A stretch of DNA of 64,000 nt from assembly GCA_905214345.1 (NCBI GenBank), contig CAJMLV010000006.1, forward strand, positions 1 to 64,000, given 5' to 3'. Within the stretch, counting starts at the first letter, position 1. Every line of letters starts with the position of its first letter. Origin of the DNA: an uncultured bacterium. Lineage in GTDB: Bacteria > Bacillota > Clostridia > Oscillospirales > Ruminococcaceae. Position numbers and translations under genes: made by a program. The notes beneath the pieces are model-generated. The model was not told where the DNA came from. It did no database searches and worked only from the letters and a program-made list of their open reading frames with translations. Below are positions 24,738 through 33,053 of the stretch, in pieces.

Positions 24738-24753
24738 GGGAGGAGTTTGAATC

Positions 24754-25293
24754 ATGGCACGTTTGAAAGAACAGTATGTCAACGAGATCGCTCCGGCCCT
24801 GAACAAGAAGTTCGGCTACAAGAGCGTGATGCAGATCCCCAAGCTGGACAAGGTCATCATCAACGTGGCCGCCGGCGAGGCGAAGGAAAACGCTAAGGTC
24901 ATCGACGCCATCGTGGCTGACCTGGGCCAGATCACCGGCCAGAAGGCCATCGTGTGCAAGGCCAAGAAGAGCGTGGCTAACTTCAAGCTGCGCCAGGGCA
25001 TGCCCATCGGCGCCAAGGTCACTCTGCGCGGCGAGCGTATGTACGAGTTCGTCGATCGCCTGTTCAACGTGGCTCTGCCCCGTGTTCGCGACTTCCGCGG
25101 CATCAACGGCAACAGCTTCGACGGGCGCGGCAACTACGCCTTCGGCCTGAAGGAACAGATCATCTTCCCGGAAATCGACTTCGATAAGGTCGACGCTATC
25201 CGCGGTATGGACATCTGCTTCGTCACCACGGCCAAGACCGACGAGGAAGCCAAGGAGCTGCTGAAGGCTCTGGGCGCTCCGTTCGCCAACTGA
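24754..25293 (+). CDS. rplE: 50S ribosomal protein L5
   Basis: A 179-residue L5 (NEIAPALNKKFGYKSVMQIP, then VALPRVRDFRGINGNSFDGR and GMDICFVTTAKTDEEAKELL), which binds 5S rRNA and P-site tRNA. Confidence 0.98.
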   Translation: MARLKEQYVNEIAPALNKKFGYKSVMQIPKLDKVIINVAAGEAKENAKVIDAIVADLGQITGQKAIVCKAKKSVANFKLRQGMPIGAKVTLRGERMYEFVDRLFNVALPRVRDFRGINGNSFDGRGNYAFGLKEQIIFPEIDFDKVDAIRGMDICFVTTAKTDEEAKELLKALGAPFAN

Positions 25294-25313
25294 GAAGGGG
25301 AGGAAGAAAACCA

Positions 25314-25499
25314 ATGGCAAAAACTTCTATGAAGATCAAGCAGCAGCGCCCGGCCAAGTTCTCCACCCGCGCTTACAACCGCTGCAAGATCTGCGGCCGT
25401 CCCCATGCCTATCTGCGCAAGTACGGCATCTGCCGTATCTGCTTCCGTGAGCTGGCCTACAAGGGCGAGATCCCCGGCGTGAAGAAGGCTTCCTGGTAA
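25314..25499 (+). CDS. rpsN: 30S ribosomal protein S14 type Z
   Basis: A 61-residue short S14 with a zinc site formed by CKIC and CRIC, the C+ form. Low-zinc paralogues lack these cysteines; none is seen in the window. Confidence 0.97.
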   Translation: MAKTSMKIKQQRPAKFSTRAYNRCKICGRPHAYLRKYGICRICFRELAYKGEIPGVKKASW

Positions 25500-25559
25500 T
25501 CAGAGACAGGAAAAGACGTAACAACAACATCTTTAACACAACCTAAGGAGGTTAGTGGC

Positions 25560-25958
25560 ATGCAAATCACCGATCCTATCGCGGACCTGCTGACCCGCAT
25601 CCGCAATGCCAGCACTGCCAAACACCCTTCCGTGGACGTTCCTGCTTCCAACCTGAAGAAGGCAATCTGCCAGATCCTGGTTGATGAGGGCTACATCAAG
25701 GGTATGAAAGTGACCGAAGACAGCAAGCAGGGCGTTATCACCCTGACCCTCAAGTACCAGGACAACGGTATGCCGGTCATCGCGGGCCTGAAGCGCGTTT
25801 CCAAGCCCGGCCTGCGTATCTACACCAACTGCGAGGATATGCCCAAGGTCATGAAGGGCCTGGGCACCGCGATCATCTCCACTTCCAAAGGCGTCATGAC
25901 CGACAAGGCTGCCCGTGCTGCCCATGTCGGCGGTGAAGTGCTGGCCTTTGTGTGGTAA
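25560..25958 (+). CDS. rpsH: 30S ribosomal protein S8
   Basis: A 132-residue S8 (MQITDPIADLLTRIRNAS, then ISTSKGVMTDKAARAAHVGG). It binds 16S helix 21 and is the autoregulator of the spc operon in enteric bacteria. RBS AAGGAGG. Confidence 0.98.
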   Translation: MQITDPIADLLTRIRNASTAKHPSVDVPASNLKKAICQILVDEGYIKGMKVTEDSKQGVITLTLKYQDNGMPVIAGLKRVSKPGLRIYTNCEDMPKVMKGLGTAIISTSKGVMTDKAARAAHVGGEVLAFVW

Positions 25959-25976
25959 GAAAGGGGCTTAAAGACA

Positions 25977-26525
25977 ATGTCGAGAATTGGAAGAAAACCC
26001 ATCGTCATTCCTGCGGGTGTTGATGTGAAGATCGACGAGGCCGAACACAACATCACTGTGAAAGGCCCCAAGGGTACCCTGCATTCCAACTATCATCCCC
26101 TGATGACCGTTAAGGTCGAGGGCAATGAGATCCTGGTTACCCGTCCCAATGACGAAAAGCAGGCCCGCAGCCTGCACGGCCTGACCCGCACCAACATCCA
26201 CAACATGGTCGTTGGCGTCACCGAAGGCTTCCGCAAGGATATGGAAATCCAGGGCGTCGGCTATCGCTGCGCCAAGCAGGGCAAGACTCTGGCCCTGACC
26301 CTGGGCTTCTCTCATCCCGTCAATGTTGAAGAGACCGACACCATCCAGATCGAAGTGAAGGATGCGCTGCATTTCAGCATCGTCGGCATCAACAAGCAGG
26401 AAGTCGGCCAGTTCGCTGCCGAAGTCCGCGCCAAGCGTCCGCCGGAACCCTACAAGGGCAAGGGCATTCGCTATGTTGGCGAGTATGTCATCCGCAAGGA
26501 AGGCAAAGCCGGTAAAGGCAAATAA
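25977..26525 (+). CDS. rplF: 50S ribosomal protein L6
   Basis: A 182-residue L6 (SRIGRKPIVIPAGVDVKI, then PEPYKGKGIRYVGEYVIRKE) near the sarcin-ricin loop and factor-binding site. Confidence 0.98.
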   Translation: MSRIGRKPIVIPAGVDVKIDEAEHNITVKGPKGTLHSNYHPLMTVKVEGNEILVTRPNDEKQARSLHGLTRTNIHNMVVGVTEGFRKDMEIQGVGYRCAKQGKTLALTLGFSHPVNVEETDTIQIEVKDALHFSIVGINKQEVGQFAAEVRAKRPPEPYKGKGIRYVGEYVIRKEGKAGKGK

Positions 26526-26543
26526 TAGGAGGGGAGAAACATT

Positions 26544-26903
26544 ATGGTCAACAAGGCTGATAAGAACGAAGCTCGTCTTCGCCGTCACCGCCGCGTCCGC
26601 GGCAAGATCAGCGGCACGGCCGAGCGTCCTCGTCTGGATGTTTTCCGCTCTGCCAAGCACATCTACGTTCAGGTCATCGATGACGTTGCCGGCGTGACTC
26701 TGGCAGCTGCTTCCACCCTGGACAAGGACTTTGAGGACTACGGCGGAAACGTCGAAGCCGCCAAGAAGGTCGGCGCCGCCATCGCCAAGAAATGCCTGGA
26801 AAAGGGCATCACCGAAGTGGTCTATGACCGCGGCGGTTTCGTCTACCACGGCCGCGTGAAGGCTCTCGCTGAGGGCGCTCGCGAAGCCGGTCTGAAACTG
26901 TAA
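26544..26903 (+). CDS. rplR: 50S ribosomal protein L18
   Basis: A 119-residue L18 (RRHRRVRGKISGTAERPRLD, then VVYDRGGFVYHGRVKALAEG), which binds 5S rRNA with L5. Confidence 0.98.
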   Translation: MVNKADKNEARLRRHRRVRGKISGTAERPRLDVFRSAKHIYVQVIDDVAGVTLAAASTLDKDFEDYGGNVEAAKKVGAAIAKKCLEKGITEVVYDRGGFVYHGRVKALAEGAREAGLKL

Positions 26904-26916
26904 GGAGGGATCGAAC

Positions 26917-27423
26917 ATGGCCATGCAGAGAAACAGAGAACAAGATGACGGCATGATCACCAAGGTCGTCTCCATCAACCGCGTTTCCAAGACCGTCAAG
27001 GGCGGCCGCGTTATGAAGTTCGCTGCCCTGATCGTCGTGGGCGACGGCAAGGGTAACATCGGCTACGGCGTCGGCAAGTCCGGCGAAGTTCCCGAGGCTA
27101 TCCGCAAGGGCGAAGGTGCTGCCAAGAAGAACATGCACAAGATCGCCATGAAGGGCACCACCATTCCCCACGAGATCGTGGGCGAGTTCGGCGCCGGCCG
27201 CGTGCTGATGCGTCCCGCCGCCCCCGGTACCGGCGTTATCGCCGGCGGCCCGGTCCGTGCGGTGCTGGAATGCGCCGGCATCAAGGACATCCGTACCAAG
27301 AGCCTGCGTTCCAACAATCCGATCAATGTCACCGCCGCGACCTTCGCCGGCCTGTGCGGTCTGACCGACGCCGAGTCTGTTGCTGCCAAGCGCGGCAAGA
27401 CCGTCGCCGAGATCCTGGGCTAA
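26917..27423 (+). CDS. rpsE: 30S ribosomal protein S5
   Basis: A 168-residue S5 (VSINRVSKTVKGGRVMKFAA, then GSGVIAGG-type segment PGTGVIAGGPVRAVLECAGI), important for decoding accuracy and mRNA helicase activity. Confidence 0.98.
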   Translation: MAMQRNREQDDGMITKVVSINRVSKTVKGGRVMKFAALIVVGDGKGNIGYGVGKSGEVPEAIRKGEGAAKKNMHKIAMKGTTIPHEIVGEFGAGRVLMRPAAPGTGVIAGGPVRAVLECAGIKDIRTKSLRSNNPINVTAATFAGLCGLTDAESVAAKRGKTVAEILG

Positions 27424-27437
27424 GGAGGGCGCTGAAC

Positions 27438-27617
27438 ATGGAAAAACTGAGCATTCGTCTTGCCAAGAGCCTGATCGGCCGCGGCAAAGAGCAGATTTCC
27501 GTCGCGAAGTCTTTGGGCCTGCATCGTCCGGGTGACGTTGTCGAACAGCCTGACAACGCCGCTACCGCCGGTAAGATCGCCAAGATCTCTCACCTGGTCG
27601 TTGTGACCAAGCTGTAA
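27438..27617 (+). CDS. rpmD: 50S ribosomal protein L30
   Basis: A 59-residue L30 (LSIRLAKSLIGRGKEQISVA, then GKIAKISHLVVVTKL). Start ATG 27438 follows AAGGAGGGCGC. Normal length for the family. Confidence 0.96.
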   Translation: MEKLSIRLAKSLIGRGKEQISVAKSLGLHRPGDVVEQPDNAATAGKIAKISHLVVVTKL

Positions 27618-27630
27618 TGGAGGTGCAAGC

Positions 27631-28068
27631 ATGAAGCTTCATGAACTGAACGCGCCCAAGGGCGCCCGCAAGGCCGTTACCCGCAAGGGCCGCGGCGCGG
27701 GTTCCGGCAATGGTAAGACTGCCGGCTACGGCCACAAGGGCCAGAAAGCCCGTTCCGGCGTCAAGAAGGCCGGCTTTGAAGGCGGCCAGATGCCGCTGCA
27801 GCGCCGTCTGCCGAAGCGCGGCTTCAACAACATTTTCGCCACCAAATATGTCACCATCAAGGTGTCTGACCTGGAGAAGTTTGAGGCCGGCGCCACTGTG
27901 GACGCCGCCGCTCTGCTGGAAAAGGGCATCATCTCCCGCACTCTGGACGGTGTCAAGGTCCTGGGCAACGGCGAGCTGACCAAAGCCGTCAATGTCAAGG
28001 TCGCGGCCTACACGGCCTCTGCCAAGGAAAAAATCGAAAAGGCAGGCGGGAAAGCTGAGGTGATCTAA
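27631..28068 (+). CDS. rplO: 50S ribosomal protein L15
   Basis: A 145-residue L15 (MKLHELNAPKGARKAVTRKG, Gly-rich GRGAGSGNGKTAGYGHKGQ). It ends one base before the secY start. Confidence 0.98.
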   Translation: MKLHELNAPKGARKAVTRKGRGAGSGNGKTAGYGHKGQKARSGVKKAGFEGGQMPLQRRLPKRGFNNIFATKYVTIKVSDLEKFEAGATVDAAALLEKGIISRTLDGVKVLGNGELTKAVNVKVAAYTASAKEKIEKAGGKAEVI

Positions 28069-28069
28069 G

Positions 28070-29347
28070 GTGTTCGAAACCTTCCGCAATGCCTGGAAGA
28101 TCGACGACCTCCGCAAGCGTCTTCTGTTTACGCTTGTGATCCTGGTCCTCTTCCGCCTGGGCTGTGCGATTCCGGTACCTTATATCACTTCCGGCACCCT
28201 CACGGATATGTTTGCCACCGGCAGCATGCTCGAGTATCTGGACATGATGTCCGGTAATGCTCTGAGCCAGTGCGCGATCTTCGCGTTGGGCGTTCAGCCG
28301 TATATCAACGCGTCCATTATCGTGCAGCTGCTGACGGTTGCCATTCCTTACCTGGAGAACCTCTCCAAGGAAGGTGAAGAAGGCCGGCGCAAGCTGACCC
28401 GAATCACCAACTATGTGGGCTGCGGCATCGGCGTGCTGCTGTCCGTCGCCTACTACTTCATCCTGCGCCGCAGCGCCGCTCTGGAGTACACCGAAGGCTT
28501 TGCCGGCATCTTCGCCGCCATCGTCATCGTGCTGTGCTTCACCGCCGGCAGCCAGCTGGTTACCTGGATGGGCAACCAGATCGACTCCAAGGGCATCGGC
28601 AACGGTGTGTCGCTGCTGATCTTCGCCGGCATCGTGGCCAACTGGTCCCGTGTGCTGACCATGGTCAAGAGCATCCTCACCGCCGCCCAGACCTCCAGCG
28701 GATACTACATCCTGCTGCCGGTCCTGGTGGTGCTGGCCCTGGCCGCGGTTGTCTTCGTGGTCATCCTGACCAACGCGGAACGCCGCATCCCGGTGCAGTA
28801 TGCCAAGCGTGTGGTCGGCCGTAAGATGTACGGCGGCCAGGCAAGCTACATTCCCATCAAGGTGAATATGTCCGGCGTTATGCCCGTCATCTTCGCCATG
28901 ACGCTGTGCAGCCTGCCCAACATGGTCGGCAGCTTCCTGGGCTGGACGGACAACATCTTCTTCCAGGTGTTCAACTACACCAGCCCGGTGTACCTGGTGG
29001 CTTATGTGCTGCTGATCATCGGCTTCAACTACTTCTATGTCGCGATCCAGTATAACCCCATTGACATCAGCAACCAGCTGCGCAAGAACAATGGTACGAT
29101 TCCGGGCATCCGCCCCGGCAAGCCCACCAGCGATTTCATCACCAAGACCCTGCAGAAGATCACTCTGATCGGCGGCATCTTCCTGGCGGTGGTCGCGGGC
29201 CTGCCCATCGTGCTGGGCGACATTACCCACATCTCGATCCAGCTCGGCGGTACCAGCCTGCTGATCGTGGTCGGCGTCGCGCTTGACACCGCCCGCTCTC
29301 TGGAAGGCTACATGACCGCCCGTCATCACAAAGGCTTTTTGGAATAA
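28070..29347 (+). CDS. secY: Protein translocase subunit SecY
   Basis: A 425-residue SecY with ten transmembrane helices, the channel of the Sec translocon driven by SecA (encoded at 56975 in this window). Landmarks are LGCAIPVPYI in helix 1, the plug region, VQLLTVAIPYLE and the cytosolic loop ending ERRIPVQYAKRVVGRK. The start is GTG 28070, with GAGGTG upstream inside rplO. Confidence 0.98.
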   Translation: MFETFRNAWKIDDLRKRLLFTLVILVLFRLGCAIPVPYITSGTLTDMFATGSMLEYLDMMSGNALSQCAIFALGVQPYINASIIVQLLTVAIPYLENLSKEGEEGRRKLTRITNYVGCGIGVLLSVAYYFILRRSAALEYTEGFAGIFAAIVIVLCFTAGSQLVTWMGNQIDSKGIGNGVSLLIFAGIVANWSRVLTMVKSILTAAQTSSGYYILLPVLVVLALAAVVFVVILTNAERRIPVQYAKRVVGRKMYGGQASYIPIKVNMSGVMPVIFAMTLCSLPNMVGSFLGWTDNIFFQVFNYTSPVYLVAYVLLIIGFNYFYVAIQYNPIDISNQLRKNNGTIPGIRPGKPTSDFITKTLQKITLIGGIFLAVVAGLPIVLGDITHISIQLGGTSLLIVVGVALDTARSLEGYMTARHHKGFLE

Positions 29348-29395
29348 CAGCGGAAGGCTGTCAAAGAGCAGCCGACAGGAAAGGGGAAACGACGT

Positions 29396-30028
29396 ATGAA
29401 ACTGATCCTTTTGGGCGCCCCCGGCGCCGGCAAAGGCACCCAGGCAGAGATCATCTGCGATAAGCTGGGTATCCCCACCATTTCCACCGGCAACATCCTG
29501 CGTGCCGCCGTTAAGGAAGGCACCCCGATGGGCCTGAAAGCCAAAAGTTTTATGGACGCGGGCGCGCTTGTCCCTGACGATGTCATCGTTGGCATCGTCA
29601 AGGAGCGCCTGGCCGCGCCCGACTGCAGCGGCGGGTTCATTCTGGACGGTATGCCGCGCACCATTGCCCAGGGCGAAGCTCTGGAAGCCATGGGTGTGGA
29701 AATCGACAAGGTATTGAACCTGGTTGTTGCCGATGAGGCCATCATGGAGCGCATGAGCGGCCGTCGCGTGTGCGCCAAGTGCGGCGCCAGCTATCACATC
29801 AAGAACAAGCCCAGCGCCAAGCCGGGTGTTTGCGATCGGTGCGGCGGGGAACTGGTCATCCGCAAGGATGACGAGCCCGCCACCGTGCTGGACCGCCTGA
29901 AAGCGTATCACGAACAGACCGAGCCTCTCGTGGCCTTCTACCGCGAACGCGGCAAACTGGTGGAGATTCCCGACAAGGGCTCCATCGAGGACACCACTGC
30001 GCTGATCCTCAAAGAGTTGGAGGCATAA
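29396..30028 (+). CDS. adk: Adenylate kinase with zinc-binding lid
   Basis: A 210-residue adenylate kinase that interconverts ATP+AMP and 2 ADP. P-loop GAPGAGKGT (residues 7-15), AMP-binding GFILDGMPRT, and a long lid with four cysteines (CAKC and CDRC) for zinc, as in Gram-positive enzymes. A small GGCTG/CAGCC hairpin lies in the gap after secY (29357-29375). Confidence 0.98.
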   Translation: MKLILLGAPGAGKGTQAEIICDKLGIPTISTGNILRAAVKEGTPMGLKAKSFMDAGALVPDDVIVGIVKERLAAPDCSGGFILDGMPRTIAQGEALEAMGVEIDKVLNLVVADEAIMERMSGRRVCAKCGASYHIKNKPSAKPGVCDRCGGELVIRKDDEPATVLDRLKAYHEQTEPLVAFYRERGKLVEIPDKGSIEDTTALILKELEA

Positions 30029-30035
30029 CGCACCC

Positions 30036-30809
30036 ATGATCCAAATCAAAAACGCTGCCGAGATCGAGAAAATGCGTCGCGCCTGCGCCATCAGCGCAGC
30101 GGCGCTCAAGGCGGGCGGCGAAGCGATCGAACCCGGTATTTCCACCGCGGAGATCGACAAGATCATTTACGACTTTATCGTGCGCCATGGCGCAAGGCCG
30201 AATTTCCTGCACCTGTACGGATTCCCGGCCACCGCCTGCATCAGTGTGAACGATACCGTGATCCACGGCATCCCCACCCGCGAACAGAAGATCCGCCCCG
30301 GTGATATCGTATCCATCGACACCGGCTGCAAGATCGACGGCTTCAACGGCGACAACGCCTGCACCTTTGCCTGCGGCAAAGTGGACAAGGAAGCCCAGCG
30401 GCTGCTGGATGTCACCCGCGAAAGCCTGCACCGCGGCATTGCCGCGGCCCAGGCCGGCGCGCGGATCGGGGACATCGGCCATGCGGTGCAGAGCTATGTT
30501 GAAGAGAACGGCTTCTCGGTCGTGCGCAGCTTTGTCGGCCACGGCGTCGGCAAGGAACTGCACGAAGACCCGGAAGTCCCGAACTTCGGCAACCCCGGCC
30601 GCGGACCGCGCCTGGTCCCCGGGATGTGCATCGCCATCGAACCGATGGTGAACCAGTACAAATACGCGGTAAAGACGTTGAACGACGGATGGACGGTCAA
30701 GACTTGTGACGGGGGACTGGCTGCTCACTTTGAGCACACGGTTCTCATCACCAAAGAGGGGCCCGAAATCCTGACCCACGGCTGGGAGGAACCCGAATGG
30801 ACTTTGTAA
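30036..30809 (+). CDS. map: Methionine aminopeptidase type I
   Basis: A 257-residue MetAP that removes the initiator methionine. The metal ligands sit in SIDTGCKIDGFNGDNA (two Asp), VGHGVGKELHEDP (His), CIAIEPMV (Glu) and the C-terminal HFEHTVLIT (Glu). There is no N-terminal extension. Its 3' end overlaps the next gene by 13 bp. Confidence 0.97.
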   Translation: MIQIKNAAEIEKMRRACAISAAALKAGGEAIEPGISTAEIDKIIYDFIVRHGARPNFLHLYGFPATACISVNDTVIHGIPTREQKIRPGDIVSIDTGCKIDGFNGDNACTFACGKVDKEAQRLLDVTRESLHRGIAAAQAGARIGDIGHAVQSYVEENGFSVVRSFVGHGVGKELHEDPEVPNFGNPGRGPRLVPGMCIAIEPMVNQYKYAVKTLNDGWTVKTCDGGLAAHFEHTVLITKEGPEILTHGWEEPEWTL

Positions 30810-31051
30810 AAGGCCGTTTGGTACGCTCCAGGGCGGGACGGGACAAGACCCGGACCTTTGCCGTGGTGGCTGCCGAGGGCTGCATGCTGTGGCTGGCCAA
30901 CGGGAGCAAGCGGCCTCTGGCCGCGCCCAAACGCAAGAAAGCCCGGCATGTGGCACCTACCGCCACCGTTCTGGCAAACGAGCTTCTGAAAAGCGATCAA
31001 CTGCTCAGTGAGGCAATCGCCGCTTACGATGCGGCTCACCCCGCTGAATGA
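30797..31051 (+). CDS. Small basic KOW-like RNA-binding protein
   Basis: An 84-residue protein beginning MDFVKGRLVRSRAGRDKTRT, like the KOW/L14e-type proteins encoded between map and infA in many Firmicutes. It has the short beta-barrel start and a Lys/Arg-rich middle (KRPLAAPKRKKARHV). It is likely RNA or ribosome associated; no established function. Overlap with map suggests coupling. Confidence 0.75.
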   Translation: MDFVKGRLVRSRAGRDKTRTFAVVAAEGCMLWLANGSKRPLAAPKRKKARHVAPTATVLANELLKSDQLLSEAIAAYDAAHPAE

Positions 31052-31073
31052 ACCCTTCAAGGAGGCAATCAGC

Positions 31074-31310
31074 TTGTCTAAAGAAGATGTCATCGAAGTA
31101 GAAGGCGTCGTGCGTGAGGCTTTGCCCAACACCGTGTTCAAGGTCGAGCTGCTCAACAAAGAGGGCAAGCCCAACGGCCACACGGTTTCGGCGCACATCT
31201 CCGGCAAACTGCGGACCAACTTCATCCGCATCCTGCCCGGCGACAAGGTCACCATGGAAATGTCGCCCTACGACCTGACCAAAGCCCGGATCACCTGGCG
31301 TTCCAAGTAA
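31074..31310 (+). CDS. infA: Translation initiation factor IF-1
   Basis: A 78-residue IF-1, the OB-fold factor that occupies the 30S A site during initiation. The start is TTG 31074, set by AAGGAGG (31059-31065) 8 nt upstream, giving MSKEDVIEVEGVV. The body has HISGKLRTNFIRILPGDKV and the C-terminal YDLTKARITWR. Relative to the usual 71-73 residues there is a short insertion, NKEGKPNG, in the loop before HTVSAHISGK. The TTG start may lower IF-1 output. Confidence 0.95.
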   Translation: MSKEDVIEVEGVVREALPNTVFKVELLNKEGKPNGHTVSAHISGKLRTNFIRILPGDKVTMEMSPYDLTKARITWRSK

Positions 31311-31341
31311 ACGCCTTGTGTCATAGAAGGAGGTTAACATC

Positions 31342-31455
31342 ATGAAGGTAAAACCTTCCGTGAAACCCATTTGCGAAAAGTGCAAGGTCATCAAGCGCAA
31401 AGGCCGCGTGATGGTCATCTGCATCAACCCCAAGCATAAGCAGCGTCAGGGCTAA
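31342..31455 (+). CDS. rpmJ: 50S ribosomal protein L36
   Basis: A 37-residue L36 (MKVKPSVKPICEKCKVIKRK start) with the zinc ligands C11, C14, C27 and H32, the C+ form. RBS AAGGAGG. Confidence 0.97.
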   Translation: MKVKPSVKPICEKCKVIKRKGRVMVICINPKHKQRQG

Positions 31456-31571
31456 AGGTCCGGGGAACAGCTCCCCCGGAAACCGTACCCAAAACGCTTG
31501 GGGGCCAAGTACGTAGATTCCCGGCGTAGGCCCCGACACAGGACATGGGATGTTATTTATGGAGGTGCTTT
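31456..31571 (+). promoter_or_regulatory. Structured leader upstream of rpsM
   Basis: A 116-nt gap with two strong hairpins: TCCGGGG/CCCCCGGA (about 31459-31480) and GGGGCC (31501-31506) with GGCCCC (31529-31534). It precedes S13-S11-S4-rpoA-L17. In enteric bacteria S4 represses this alpha operon through a structured rpsM leader, so a similar role is plausible but unproven. Confidence 0.5.
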
Positions 31572-31943
31572 ATGGCACGTATTGCTGGTGTTGATCTGCC
31601 TCGCGAGAAGCGGATCGAGGTTGGTCTGACCTATGTTTACGGTATCGGTCAGAGTACTGCTGACGAGATTCTCGCCGGCACCGGGATTAACCCGGACATC
31701 CGCGTCAAGGATCTGTCTGCTGAAGATGAAGCCAAGATCCGCGACTACATCGACAAGAACAATATCATCGTGGAAGGCGATCTTCGCCGCAACGTCGCGC
31801 TGGACATTAAGCGTCTGACCGAAATCCAGTGCTACCGTGGCATCCGCCATCGCAAGGGCCTGCCTGTGCGCGGCCAGCGCACCAAGACCAATGCGCGTAC
31901 CCGCAAAGGTCCGAAGCGCACCGTCGCTAACAAGAAGAAGTAA
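31572..31943 (+). CDS. rpsM: 30S ribosomal protein S13
   Basis: A 123-residue S13 (MARIAGVDLPREKRIEVGLT, then RHRKGLPVRGQRTKTNARTR), which contacts P-site tRNA and the inter-subunit bridges. ATG 31572 with GGAGG is preferred over an upstream in-frame codon. Confidence 0.98.
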   Translation: MARIAGVDLPREKRIEVGLTYVYGIGQSTADEILAGTGINPDIRVKDLSAEDEAKIRDYIDKNNIIVEGDLRRNVALDIKRLTEIQCYRGIRHRKGLPVRGQRTKTNARTRKGPKRTVANKKK

Positions 31944-31955
31944 GGAGGAACTGAA

Positions 31956-32357
31956 ATGGCTGCTACGAAAGCAACTGCTAAGACCCGCACCAAGCGCAAA
32001 GAGCGTAAAAACGTCAGCGCCGGTGCTGCTCATATCCAGAGCACGTTCAACAACACCATCGTCACCATCACCGACACGCAGGGCAACACCATTTCTTGGT
32101 GCAGCACGGGTACCTTGAACTTCCGTGGTTCCCGCAAGAGCACTCCTTACGCCGCCCAGAGCGCTGCCGAAGTGGCCGCCAAGGCCGCGATGGAGCATGG
32201 CATGAAGACCGTCGAGGTCTACGTCAAGGGCCCGGGCTCCGGCCGTGAGAGCGCTATCCGCGCTCTGCAGGCCACTGGCCTGGAGGTCACCATGATCCGT
32301 GACGTGACCCCGATCCCGCACAACGGCTGCCGCCCGCCCAAGCGCCGCCGCGTCTGA
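31956..32357 (+). CDS. rpsK: 30S ribosomal protein S11
   Basis: A 133-residue S11 (GAAHIQSTFNNTIVTITDTQ, then DVTPIPHNGCRPPKRRRV) on the 30S platform near the Shine-Dalgarno duplex. Confidence 0.98.
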   Translation: MAATKATAKTRTKRKERKNVSAGAAHIQSTFNNTIVTITDTQGNTISWCSTGTLNFRGSRKSTPYAAQSAAEVAAKAAMEHGMKTVEVYVKGPGSGRESAIRALQATGLEVTMIRDVTPIPHNGCRPPKRRRV

Positions 32358-32377
32358 TGGAAGGAGGATACTGAATT

Positions 32378-32980
32378 ATGGCTAAGAATACGCAGCCCAT
32401 CGCCAAGCGTTGCAAAGCTCTCGGCATTTCTCCTGCCGTCATGGGCTATGCCAAGAAAACCACTACCCGCAACACCACCGGTAACTTCCGCAAGAAGCAG
32501 TCTGAGTACGCCACTCAGCTGAAGGAAAAGCAGAAGCTGAAGTTCATCTACGGTGTGCTGGAAAAGCAGTTCGCCAACTACTTTGACGAAGCTGCCCGCC
32601 GTCAGGGCCAGGCCGGTGAAAACCTGCTCCAGATCCTGGAATGCCGTCTCGACAACGTCGTGTTCCGTCTGGGCTATGCTTCCACCCGCCGCGATGCCCG
32701 CCAGCTGGTCAGCCACGCTCACTTCACCGTCAATGGCAAGAAGGTCAACATTCCTTCCTACCAGGTCAAGGCCGGTGACGTGATCGAAGTGCGTGAGACC
32801 AGCCGCAAGATCGAAAAGTTCGCCAAGCTGACCGGCGCCGACGCTCCTGTCGTCGCTCTGCCCTCCTGGCTGAGCCGTGAGACCGGCTCCCTGAAGGGTG
32901 TCGTCACCAAGCTGCCCGAACGCAGCGACATCGATTACGAGGTCCAGGAACACCTGATCGTCGAGTTGTACTCCAAGTAA
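32378..32980 (+). CDS. rpsD: 30S ribosomal protein S4
   Basis: A 200-residue S4, a primary 16S-binding protein and candidate autoregulator of this operon. The S4 RNA-binding domain is ECRLDNVVFRLGYASTRRDA then VSHAHFTVNGKKVNIPS. The N-terminus lacks a zinc site (the C- form). Confidence 0.97.
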   Translation: MAKNTQPIAKRCKALGISPAVMGYAKKTTTRNTTGNFRKKQSEYATQLKEKQKLKFIYGVLEKQFANYFDEAARRQGQAGENLLQILECRLDNVVFRLGYASTRRDARQLVSHAHFTVNGKKVNIPSYQVKAGDVIEVRETSRKIEKFAKLTGADAPVVALPSWLSRETGSLKGVVTKLPERSDIDYEVQEHLIVELYSK

Positions 32981-33009
32981 TCCTCTGCCATACCGTTTTT
33001 TCACCAAAA

Positions 33010-33034
33010 CCGGTCCCGCTTTTCTGCGGGCCGG
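33010..33034 (+). other. Hairpin between rpsD and rpoA
   Basis: CCGG-T-CCCGC (33010-33019) pairs with GCGGGCCGG (33026-33034) with a single bulged T. No U-tract follows, and rpoA must be read through it, so it is probably a processing or ratio-setting element. Confidence 0.5.
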
Positions 33035-33053
33035 CTGATCAAGGAGGGTTTTT

